DNA of 16,906 nucleotides from Thoreauomyces humboldtii. Its lineage: Eukaryota > Chytridiomycota > Chytridiomycetes > Spizellomycetales > Powellomycetaceae. Each line of letters opens with the position of its first letter. The stretch's first letter is position 1. The translations under genes and the position numbers were made by a program. The DNA lies in NCBI GenBank assembly GCA_027596035.1, contig JADGJA010000497.1, forward strand, positions 1 to 16,906, written 5' to 3'. Positions 1 to 10,779 of this stretch are shown here, one piece after another. The notes beneath the pieces were generated by a model. That model was given only the letters and a program-made list of their open reading frames with translations. It searched no databases and was not told the DNA's origin.

Positions 1-30
1 CCACCTCCTCCTCCTCCTCCTCCTCCTCCT
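1..30. repeat. (CCT)n trinucleotide microsatellite
   Basis: About nine uninterrupted CCT units begin at the window edge. Read on the plus strand they give Pro, Ser or Leu runs depending on frame. The repeat probably extends beyond the window. Confidence 0.8.
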
Positions 31-217
31 GCTCTTTGTGCTGCTCCTTCTCCAACCTATCCTGCTGTTACTGCTCCTTCGGGTCTCATCAAGGCATCTA
101 GACTCAGCGGTAAGTTACCCCCGTTACAGAGACCGCGGTGACACGTCCTTCCTCGACCTCTCGCAAGCCGGTCCTTCATCCGCGCGTCTCGCACATGTTA
201 CATATTGGGGAAGTTGA
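1..217 (+). CDS. Probable 3' end of an unrecognised gene (left-truncated)
   Basis: The gene is not recognised. Two plus-strand readings reach the same stop (TGA 215-217). In one, frame 1 encodes a proline run from the CCT repeat followed by a Pro/Ala/Ser-rich stretch, then splices from a good GTAAGT donor at 110 to an AG ending at 167 (58 nt), giving the tail AGPSSARLAHVTYWGS. In the other, frame 3 runs unspliced through the repeat as Ser and then Leu-rich residues and ends in the same tail. The GTAAGT donor and the 58-nt size, typical of this window, slightly favour the spliced reading. A proline-rich C-terminal region fits many cytoskeletal or RNA-binding proteins, so no function is assigned. 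The next gene is convergent. Confidence 0.3.
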   Translation, partial: HLLLLLLLLLLFVLLLLQPILLLLLLRVSSRHLDSAVSYPRYRDRGDTSFLDLSQAGPSSARLAHVTYWGS

Positions 218-612
218 TGACATAGACACGTTCTGGACGACGTCGGGTTAAACCCGGCCTATAGAAAGGTTTCAAACGTTCCAACATAAACACGTGCAAG
301 GCGAAGGGGGGTGACGAGAGAAGCGCAGCAAAAACTGCGAGATAAGTCGTAAGTCGAAATCCCTGTCTATATGAATACCTTCTTCTCGTTCCTGCTTGGG
401 GATAGCACACCGCGCAGCCTTGATCGTCTTGACACCCTGTCGCATGACCAGACCCGGCCCACCAAATGACAATAAGAGGGAAGGGAGGCTCAAGCGGCAC
501 GAACCAGCCTTGACGTGTTAAAGACATGGGCTAGTGGCGAGTTCTCGTGTGTCGCGGGGCCAGTGGGGAATATGTTGAACACTCCCGAGCCGGTTACGCC
601 AAATCATTACAT
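218..612. other. Convergent intergenic region, no gene seen
   Basis: This stretch lies between the stop of the left partial gene and the stop of the minus-strand MCMBP fragment, so it should hold two 3' untranslated regions. The open frames across it have no recognisable sequence and look like chance frames. No RNA gene was recognised. Confidence 0.5.
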
Positions 613-1606
613 TTATACACCCCCAAACTTTATCTCCCCGCGATCACCACCACGGGCAGCACCAGCACCACCATCCGTCTTCCCGACGACCCCCTCCCTG
701 ACCCTCACGATCCTCTCCGCCTCCAAACTCCCGCTCCTCTCCCAGATCTCCTCGTCCAACCTCTCCCTTCCCAGACTCCTGCACAGCAGCTTGGCCACCT
801 CGAGTCGACGACTCAGGTCCGTCATGTCGACCGCGGACCCGGACGACCGTCGGTCCGCGTAGTCCTTCGTGATGGCGTCGACCATGGTCGGTGGGATCTC
901 GTAGGTGGATCGGTGGGACGATGTCGCGAGGTACCGACGGACGGTTTGGAGGGTGGTGGATGAGAGTGGGGATGGGTCGGCTGGAGTCGAGATGGTCGTG
1001 GATGGGGACGAGGATCGAGGGCGGAGAGGGATGTAGCAGTCGACCTGGATGGGAAGGATGCGAAAAAAATAATGAGGTGCAACTTGGACGAGGACGCCGT
1101 AGTCAACCTCGCGATCCATCTCCCCGTGAGGGATCAGGTAGGGTAGCTTTGCGGTTCGAATCAGTTTTCCGAGGTTGGAGATGTTGCCCACACCTTGGAG
1201 TTGGACGAAAGATAAAACGAGAATGCAGCGATGAGCATCTTGATTTGGTTTTCGTGGGAGGCAAACAGTCCAGAACTCCCGAACCCACACTGCGCCCCGA
1301 TTCTCACCTCGCTCGTTCAGCGTCCCATCCTCCAGCCCAGCTTCCTCCACGAGCACCCAGGTACCTTCCACGAGCTGTAGATCGCCCGCTGCCAGTCCGA
1401 CGTCCAATGCCGCGTCGCGGTTCTGCGCGGGTGAGACGTATCTCTCCTCGTTCAACGATTTCAAGGTGAGCGATATGCGCTGGCACCGGGGTAGCAGCTG
1501 CGAGAGCACATCAAAGAGATCGTTGGCGAACGTGGCTTGCGGTGGGACGTTGCCCAGGTTCAGAGGAAAGTAGCCGATGGGTGTGTCATCGGGTGCACGG
1601 TGGTCA
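613..1606 (-). CDS. MCM-binding protein (MCMBP/ETG1/Mcb1 family), C-terminal half only; 5' part missing
   Basis: Known role of the family: MCMBP is a nuclear factor that binds MCM subunits in place of MCM2, and is linked to MCM unloading in S phase and to cohesion. Two exons are supported: 1606-1308 and 1193-613, with a 114-nt GTGAGA...AAG intron. The junction restores LNERG|VGNISNL, matching the family's QLDTPGVHNVTAL region. Upstream, PIGYFPLNLGN and DLFDVLSQLLPR match the segment before it. VEGTWVLVEEAGLEDG matches LPSNTSLVIDETLLEQG. The C-terminus, with LEVAKLLCRSLGRERL and EIWERSGSLEAERI, matches the family's closing helices. About 292 residues are visible against roughly 540-640 in the family. 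The frame is closed by TAA just upstream, at about 1655, and an AG acceptor sits at 1607-1608. No sequence coding for the N-terminal half lies between it and the opposing CAF40 start at 1978. A possible short first exon (ATG 1910 to a GTGAGT donor at 1797) is phase-compatible but encodes only basic low-complexity sequence. The locus is a truncated gene, a pseudogene or an assembly junction. Confidence 0.75.
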
Positions 1607-1977
1607 CTTGAAGGTTGGACGAGAAAAAGGGTGAGGGAATCCGATCCGAGTACGGTACTTTACCGGACTTGTCGGTTCGTCCTGTGACCACCACCACCCA
1701 CCACCACCCACCATTGCATCTCCCACGCATCCCTTCCCCCAACCGTTACCAATCACCAACACACCACCCCCCTCGAAGGATTGCGACCCCCACTCACCGT
1801 CTCCGAAGGGCCCCTATCGTTTCCGCCTCTTTCTTCCTCGTTCTGCCTCCCGCCTTCGACCGCCTCGCCTTTCTGAGTCTCGCCGGTCTCCCGCGAAGAG
1901 AGAGTACCATTCCCTAGCAAGCTCGCCTACCTTTCTCCTACGCACTCCCTTCAATATCAGGCTCGACTACCTCCAAC
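1607..1977. promoter_or_regulatory. CAF40 promoter/5' UTR region abutting the MCMBP break
   Basis: This gap lies between the supported MCMBP fragment and the CAF40 start codon. On the plus strand it is strongly pyrimidine-rich, as is common in fungal 5' regions, with an ACC/CCACC-rich patch at about 1688-1714. No TATA box is evident. A minus-strand ATG at 1910 leads to a GTGAGT donor whose splice to 1606 would keep phase. The encoded Arg/Lys-rich residues match nothing I know in MCMBP, so I treat this as promoter sequence with low certainty. Confidence 0.45.
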
Positions 1978-3300
1978 ATGCACCCCATCGGCCAGCACCA
2001 CCCTCAGTTGCAGCAGCAACAGCAACAGCAGCAGCAGCAGCAGCAGCAGCAACCATACCTTTATCAGAATCTTCCACCTGTTCCCAACACCCCGCTTCAC
2101 GGCCTTGCGAACGACCGTGCTCTCGGTTACAACACCGCCGGCACCAATCTTCCGAATGATATGAAGTTTGCTCAGCAGCAGCAACACCAGCAACAACAGC
2201 AACAACAGCAGCAGCAGCAGCAGCAGCAACAGCAATCGCAGCAACAAACTCAGCAGCTTGACGAGGAGGAAGTGTACCAGCTCATCTTGGATTTGACGTA
2301 TCCCGTGTCCCGCGAACAGGCCTTGTTGGATCTTTCAAAGAAGCGGGAGGCATACGAGGACTTGGCGCCCATCCTCTGGCACTCGTTCGGTGTCATGGCT
2401 GCCCTCCTCCAGGAAATCGTGAGCGTCTACCCGATGCTCATGCCACCGACCCTGACCGGTCACGCCAGCAACAGGGTCTGCAATGCGCTCGCTTTGTTGC
2501 AATGCGTGGCGAGTCATAATGAGACGAGAGGGCTGTTTCTCAATGGTACGTGGTGGTTGAATTGAAAGATGCGGAGATGTCCCTGTTGGCTGGGATGCCA
2601 ACTCAAACCGCGTTTGAATCTTGTAGCGCATATTCCCCTCTTCCTCTATCCATTCTTGAACACCACCAGCAAGACACGCCCTTTCGAGTACTTGCGCTTG
2701 ACAAGTCTCGGTGTGATCGGCGCACTGGTGAAGGTGAGTTTCGTCGGTGCTTTGCATGCTAGGTCTCAACTGACACCGTTTCGTTTGGTCCACAGCAAAA
2801 TGATAACTCGGAAGTCATCAAGTTCCTCCTTTCCACCGAGATCATCCCGCTCTGCCTACGTATCATGGAGACAGGCTCAGAGCTCTCCAAGACGGTCGCC
2901 ATCTTCATCGTTCAGAAGATCCTCCTGGACGACATGGGCCTCAACTACATATGCCAGACGTACGAGCGGTTTTACGCCGTCGGAACCGTTTTGAGCAACA
3001 TGGTCAACCAGCTCATCGGGCAACAGAGTATCAGACTCTTGAAGCATGTCATCAGATGCTACATGCGTCTGAGCGACAATCCTCGCGCTAGGGAAGCTTT
3101 GAGACAATGTCTGCCGGAGCCGTTGAGAGACACCACGTTCTCTCAGATTCTGAAGGACGACATCACGACCAAGAGGTGCGTCTCCAGGCGTGTCTTGAGA
3201 GGCGAAGGCCGTGGGACGCGTGACTTACAATATCAACATTTGTTTTTCGTCGTTCAGATGTCTCGCCACTCTGTTGCTCAACTTGTCTGACAACGCTTGA
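1978..3300 (+). CDS. CAF40: CAF40/RCD1/CNOT9 subunit of the CCR4-NOT complex
   Basis: CAF40 (CNOT9) is an armadillo-repeat subunit of the CCR4-NOT deadenylase, binds the NOT1 scaffold and acts in mRNA decay and translational repression. Exons are 1978-2545, 2627-2733, 2796-3175 and 3258-3300, giving 365 aa. Introns of 81, 62 and 82 nt start GTACGT, GTGAGT and GTGCGT. The second holds a CTGAC branch site. The junctions restore [32 protein letters not shown] and [17 protein letters not shown]. From about residue 97 the protein follows the family throughout (for example [28 protein letters not shown] and [17 protein letters not shown]). The first 95 residues are dominated by Gln: Q12-25 and a second block from Q66 to Q93 broken by single H, S and T. 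The C-terminus stops 13 residues after TTKR, so the tail seen in animal CNOT9 is absent. It is convergent with the NDR kinase. Confidence 0.97.
2011..2052 (+). repeat. CAG/CAA repeat encoding Q12-Q25 of CAF40
   Basis: Fourteen consecutive Gln codons, mostly CAG with CAA interruptions near both ends. The interruptions limit pure-repeat slippage while keeping the glutamine tract. Confidence 0.97.
2173..2256 (+). repeat. CAG/CAA repeat encoding the second Q-rich block of CAF40
   Basis: Gln codons read Q4-H-Q16-S-Q3-T-Q2, a mixture of CAG and CAA. It ends just before the DEEEVYQ start of the conserved domain. The antisense strand gives a spurious poly-Leu frame. Confidence 0.97.
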
Positions 3301-3897
3301 GCGCTAGCGCGCTACCTTTCGCTCAGCAAGCTACCCTAAATTATTCCATCGAGTTTCTACCATCACCCCCAGCCAGCGCCGGCGCCAACTCGCTGCATAC
3401 CCCCATTTTGCTCATCCTCTTCAATCCCTCCCGTCGCTTTTTGTCTTTTGGCACGGAGTCGCTTGCGCCACCCTTTCCCCTCTCTTAGCTGGTGTACATT
3501 TTCCTGATTGTATTTCACCGGAATTTCGCGGCCTAAAACTACCCCTGTATCGCATATACTCAACTATGAATGGAAATCAATCGTCATCATGCTTCTGCTT
3601 CTCATAGAGCACCGGCTTTACCTGCGCCAACGACCCTTCTTCGATGCAGCTGTCGTCGGTCTTCATGAGCGTACATTTGGCCTAACCGGTACCTGTATCA
3701 GGTAGGGCGAGAGGTATGGAATTTTACAGATGCAAGGGACTTGGGAGGGGCAAAATAGAAGGGAGACGGAGAACCAGCGTGAGAAAAAAACATCATGTGA
3801 CAGGAAATGGCGGACTCCAAAAGGGAGTAGTGAAAGAAGTATCCAACCAGGCTGGACGAGGCGAAAACGTTCGAAAAACCCCCGGCTTGTTGACTCT
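3301..3897. other. Convergent intergenic region between CAF40 and the NDR kinase
   Basis: About 600 bp hold the two facing 3' ends. A perfect 10-bp palindrome (GCGCTAGCGC) at 3301-3310 directly follows the CAF40 stop codon. The rest shows no gene, RNA gene or repeat that I recognise. Open frames here are short and lack family features. Confidence 0.6.
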
Positions 3898-6076
<2,179 letters not shown>

Positions 6077-6511
6077 GGCTGGTAGGTGATGGTTGAAGGC
6101 TTCGAAAGTGGGAAGATGGGGAGCGGGGGGTGGGGGTTGTCGTGCCTTCTTGTGGCAACCTGGCAGGAACGCCGAATACGCTGGGAGAGCGTCCTGTAAC
6201 CGCGGAAAGAGGGTCTTGGTTCGTCTGGAAGAAGAAGAAGAAGGCGAGACGATTGCTTCTCGCAAAGACTATTTGGGACCGTCGGGTCGGTGTACTGTAA
6301 AATGTCGTGGGTGGTGTTGAACGCACAGCGTGGGTTTCGAACGGCGTGCGGGGATCAGAAATCATCTTACAGCCCCCCAGCAGAATTCCTACACATCATT
6401 ACAGGTATCATCATTGGAACATCCCCTGATGTCCGTACGCTATCTACAAACTTGGAACTAATCCTAGATACATGTATACGACCAGAAGAACCACCTTCCT
6501 CTAATTGGTCG
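6077..6511. promoter_or_regulatory. Gap between anoctamin 3' end and NDR kinase start
   Basis: The two genes are both on the minus strand, head to tail. These 435 bp must hold the anoctamin 3' UTR and terminator plus the kinase promoter and 5' UTR. The kinase reading frame stays open upstream to about 6265, but without another ATG. No TATA box or known operator was recognised. Confidence 0.5.
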
Positions 6512-9500
6512 CTAGCAGCAGAACTTCCACCACGCCCGCTCCAACCCCTTGTGTCGCTTGACATCCCCAACCTCCCACTCCTCCTCCTCCTCGTCCTCCA
6601 TCGCCTCCTCCTCCTCCTCCCGGTTCCTGCCGAGGTACGCCTCCCTCCTCAACGCTCGCTTCACGGTGCCCGGAGTGGGCGGCACCATGGCCGCCACTCC
6701 CGCCTTGATCAGAAGGATGAGGTGCTCGAAGATGACCACGAAGGCCAGCGATGCCGCCAGAGGGTTCGTCGTCGGGAAGTGGGTCGAGGCGAAGGTGGAG
6801 AAGGTGGACGACGAGAAGGCGATGATCAGAGCGTTGATCGGAGCCGAGATGGTGGACACGGTCGTCAGCGCCGATGTCCAGAGTCCTATGCTTTGAGCTG
6901 CAACGTGAAGGGCGTGGTGAGCAAGGGGCCTCGGAAATGGTGTTTTTGTAAATGCAATGCCATCGATCGACGAGTCGATGGGTCGACTCCTTACCTCGCT
7001 GAGCCCACGGCCTCCGATATTCGACCAGCATCTTGAACGAATCTAAACGGCAGCGGGGCAATCCCGTCAGCGCCAGCAAAAGACCCTCGACCGGCTTCTT
7101 ACGATTCGACAGGCTCACCGACACGCATCCCGACGACGTTCCCCAGGATCGCAAAGCACGGCGCTAGCGGGAACGCGCACGAGAAGAGGGCAATGTACCC
7201 GAACTGAACGACGGCCATCCCAAAGTCCTCGCAGAGGACCCAGTCGTCGTAAGAAAAGAGTTCTTGGTCTAGGGCGTACTGCGAAGCCAACGTGGGATCC
7301 ACATGGAGGACGGGAACAGGACCCACGACGGTCACGTGGGTCAGCAACTGAGTCGACGGGGGAGAGGCGCAAGAGGACATCTCTTCGTGCGTTGGGCTCG
7401 GAGTTTTGCTTGCGCCTGTGTGATGGCGGAATGGTATGTGGATGGGAAAGCGCTTGATGGCTTTACGACTAGCTTGGACGAGGGCGGGAATCAACACCTT
7501 CTGCCCCATCCGGGCAAACTGCAGCCCGACGAAAATGATCGCGAGTTGAAAGGTCATCTCTTCTATGCAGCTTGAGGAGAGGTTCGTCGATGTACTCGAG
7601 TCATCGGTGGTCCCAAGAGCTATCGGATTACACTTCTCAGGGAACTTGCCGAAGACATATGTTCGCCCTAGCATGGCTTTGATGATACCGATCCAGACGA
7701 AAACCGCGTAATTGTTGACGAAATTGAACAGGAATGTCTTGAAGATCAAGCCATCTGCCAGGAGCAGGTGAGAAGAAGCCTAGACTCGATAGTCTAAAGA
7801 AGGAGTTTCCTACCTTCAAACTGACTGTCATACTTGAAATTCTCAACTTCGTTGATCTTGCCTGCAATGCTGAAGTAGATCTGTATCAAGTCTGGTTGAG
7901 TAGCCACTCCAGCAATAAATACACGCAATGAAGGGAGACGGGCTCACCTTTTGAACGATCAAGACCTGTGCAATCTCCAAAGCACCTCCGCCCACCCAAT
8001 CGACGGCCCATCCAGCGATTCCGCTTTTCGGGTCATCCTTTCCCCAAGCCTTGTATCCGACCAGGCCCGCAACGATCGCGAGTAGCGCGCAAGTGCAGAG
8101 CACGAGGACCAGCCCCGTGCCTGCACGACGGATGATGCGATGAGGGAAAGGATCGCTGCGCTCGATCCGTCGCGTGTAGGGATTCCGCGTGACCCTGGAT
8201 GGTTCCCACTGCGGTCGGACCTGCTCGTCGCGCCGATATTCGGAGACGTCCCAGACGTAGGCCAGGTATCTTTGCCGCCGCTTCCAGAACTCAATGAAGA
8301 GCGTCGCCCTGTGATCGTAAATGCTTAGGGCTCCAGCTCGCATGTTACTCGAGTACTGGTAGGGTCACCCACCATATACTCATCCCCAAAGCGAAGATAA
8401 TGGTCGCTGTATTGTCGAACAAGATTGCCATGCGAGCCATACCGACCGAGACTTGCGGTTCGCCCGCAGCCGCAGGCTGGATGTCCGCCGTCACGGCTCG
8501 GATGGCTCCGTATGCGAATACGACGAAACCAAAAGCAGCCGCCGGGACTGTCCAAATGGTGTAGAACGCTAAACAGCATCATCAAAGTTTAGTTCATCCT
8601 GTAATCTTAGCGGAAGCAGAACGCACTCCACAAGCTTACCCATAAAGTCGAAGAAGAATGCAATCTGCTCGCCAACGTACTCACGACAGAGATCCACGTT
8701 GTCACGCGTGATGAAGCCTTTCCATAGCGTCGCCATACCGCCTTCAATGAAGACTTCGAAAAGCCGCTCTCTCAAAGCCTCGCTGCCTCCGTGTTGCTTC
8801 TTCCCAAAATCGCTGATCGTTACATCCGCATCGTGCACGGCGTACCAGTCATCGTACACACCGTCTTCCAAAAGATCTCGGATAGTGTTCCGGGCGTGCA
8901 TGCGATTGGCGTAACCGGGTGTCGGCTCCAGGGCATGATGCAGCATGATGCTGTTGACGAGCTCGACACGTTTGGCTGAGGAGAAGAAATGCAAGAAGAC
9001 GAACGGGATGCCCACGATTTTGGGATCACCGTTGGCGAAGGCTGTCAGTCGGGCACGGCGGAAGAGGGTGGTGTGATGGTTCGGAGGGCATGGCTGGAGG
9101 GTCAGCATATACGACATGGTGCGTGAAAGGGCCTTCCCAAAGGACCAGGGGTGCTGGGATTTGACAGAGGACGGATGAGTGGGACGAGAGGAGGGTTGAT
9201 CGTCGGAATGGGAATGCGTTGAATGAGGTACGGTCGATGGCACTGTCAAAGGCTTGCGCGGCTGGGGTGGTCGGCTTTAGCTTGAGAGAACGAGGCAAGA
9301 TAACAACGGAGACAGGCCGAACCCTTTCATACCTTGAGTGCAACCCGGAGTTTCAGCTTTTCAGCCTCGACACACAATGCGTCAAATGGTGCCAGCACCT
9401 TGACGAAGCGTTCGTTGTCATTATCGCGATCCATTTCTACCTCGACGAACAGATTCGCCAGCAGCATCTGCCGAGTATAGAGCCCTCGGTTGACAGCAGC

Positions 9501-10355
9501 GTAACTCAGGCGTTCGTCGGTCCGACGACTCCCAACCCTCCCGCTGCTCTGAACGGCCTCCCTGACTTCGTGGTGGTGGGTATGACCGACGCTGTACTTC
9601 AAGATGGCATCCCATTCAGTAGATTTCGGGCCAAAGATGATCCGACTCAGGGCGTCCGCATGTGGCCGGTCCGCGAAATGGTGAAGGGCGTCGGCAGCGC
9701 ATACGCGTGAGCCCCACTGCTCCTTCCAAGCCAGGATGTCGTCAAAGAGCTCGATATCCTCGAGATAGATCAGCAGGATCACCCGATCCTTGATGGTACG
9801 GGTCACCACGTCCTCGTAGCCCGGACCACTGACTTCCAAGAGGACAGCTAGAGCTCGTGGAAAGGATTCGGGATGCGTGTGCGCTGGCTCGGGGTGCGCC
9901 TTGTGGCTTTTCCGATGGCGGTTGTGAGGTGGAGGACGTGGTGGTGATGGCAGTCGAGGAAGAGTTGTGCGATACTCTAGCAGAGGCTCCGGGAATGATT
10001 CATCTGGTTCTGCCACCAGCGATCTGTCACCGATACTCTGCTCAAGAAAGGAGGACACGCCATCTCCGAATGACCGTTCGATTTTGCTCACGACGCGCTG
10101 TTCGCAGGAGTTCTTGCTCTCTCCACTTTTTCTGAGGTCCTTGAACTCTGATGTATCAGCAAACCTGGCAGCTGCCAGGCAGAAGTTCCAGTCTAGTTCA
10201 TTATCCGGAGTCTCTAGCAGATTGGGCTTTTGGCTGTTTCGTAGCGAAGGTTGATGTAGATTGACAAGATTAGTACGAGGATATGTCAAAGGTGTTCTCC
10301 GCAGGTGAGGGGGCGGCTGCGGCGTGCAATTCGAAGTCAAGGATGAGGATTCCAT
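6512..10355 (-). CDS. Anoctamin/TMEM16 family membrane protein (Ist2-like)
   Basis: Fungal anoctamins act as ER-plasma membrane tethers (Ist2) or lipid scramblases. Exons (minus): 10355-9333, 9252-8640, 8568-8373, 8308-7948, 7880-7814, 7754-7119, 7042-6995 and 6897-6512; about 1109 aa. Introns are 80, 71, 64, 67, 59, 76 and 97 nt, and all phases agree. Low-complexity residues 1-150 are followed by KVLAPFDALCVEAEKLKLR (about 319-337), which matches the family's KVHAPWDVLLREAERLKLK. LFRRARLTAF and FFSSAKRVELV (about 404-440) match the segment before the first membrane helix. Then come YVGEQIAFFFDFM, SIW|ATLFIEFWKRR, NFVNNYAVFVWIG, VVQFGYIALFSCAFPLAP, EYRRPWAQR and LAFVVIFEHLILLIK, with about ten membrane segments overall. 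The C-terminus is acidic (EEEEEAMEDEEEEEWE) and ends WWKFCC. It lacks the long basic tail of yeast Ist2. Most canonical Ca2+-site residues are changed. Intron 1 is the least certain: an alternative frame is open across 9280-9026. ATG 10355 has a strong context (AAGCCATGG). Confidence 0.92.
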
Positions 10356-10705
10356 GGCTTGAGGCCGGGGCCACTAGTCGGCTGGACGATTGGGTCGTGC
10401 TCAGTGATTGACGTGAGAGTGCGCAGCTTAGAAGGCTTCTATGTTCTTTGAACTAGCGATGAGGAGAATCGATAATAGTACAGTAACTTGATGATCGAAA
10501 CGGTTCGCAAGAAGTTTCGGAAGTAACGGGACGATAAGGTTGCTTCCTCCTGATCAGCAACAACGACACGCAGAACAGCAACTGACGTGTGGAGAGGGTA
10601 GATTCGCTGCGCAGCAAAAGGGGGAAGCGCGTGTTGCGCAGTCAGGGAAGGGAGGGAGACAGGAGACACAAAAAAGAAGTCCATCCCATATACACGTGAT
10701 TGCTG
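10356..10705. promoter_or_regulatory. Anoctamin upstream region, downstream of the tRNA
   Basis: These 350 bp hold the anoctamin promoter and 5' UTR and, at the far end, the 3' flank and terminator of the tRNA gene on the same strand. No TATA box or clear factor site was recognised, and no protein gene is supported. Confidence 0.5.
10670..10675 (-). terminator. RNA polymerase III terminator of tRNA-Asn
   Basis: Six A on the plus strand give a T6 run on the minus strand, 31 nt past the tRNA 3' end. This is the usual Pol III stop signal. Confidence 0.75.
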
Positions 10706-10779
10706 CGCACCCGGGCAGGGTTGAACTGCCGACCTTCCGATTAACAGTCGGACGCTCTAGCCAACTGAGCCACGGGAGC
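10706..10779 (-). tRNA. tRNA-Asn, anticodon GTT
   Basis: On the minus strand the 74-nt sequence folds as a full cloverleaf. The D stem pairs GCTC/GAGC. The anticodon stem pairs TCCGA/TCGGA around loop CTGTTAA, so the anticodon is GTT, reading Asn AAC/AAU. The T stem pairs GGCAG/CTGCC around TTCAACC. The acceptor stem GCTCCCG/CGGGTGC pairs at six of seven positions, with a T:T mismatch at 3-70. The discriminator base is G. There is no intron. Internal A-box (TGGCTCAGTTGG) and B-box (GTTCAACCC) sequences are present. It sits in the promoter region of the anoctamin gene on the same strand. A functional gene is likely, though the mismatch leaves some doubt. Confidence 0.92.

Noticed and set aside
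891..1469. Plus-strand open frame of 192 codons
   Set aside because: It lies antisense to the MCMBP fragment, which has family matches and a correct splice junction. The plus frame has no recognisable sequence.
1957..2247. Minus-strand frame rich in Leu runs, resembling a signal or membrane segment
   Set aside because: It is the exact antisense of the CAG/CAA glutamine tracts of CAF40, and its leucine runs simply mirror the repeat.
6549..6630. Dense CTC/TCC repeat as a possible regulatory microsatellite
   Set aside because: It is coding sequence for the acidic tail of the anoctamin on the minus strand.
9026..9280. Frame starting LKPTTPAAQAF as part of the main anoctamin protein
   Set aside because: It stops before the conserved region and would need an extra short intron with a poor GTCCTT donor. 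The other frame joins by one 80-nt intron and carries family sequence.
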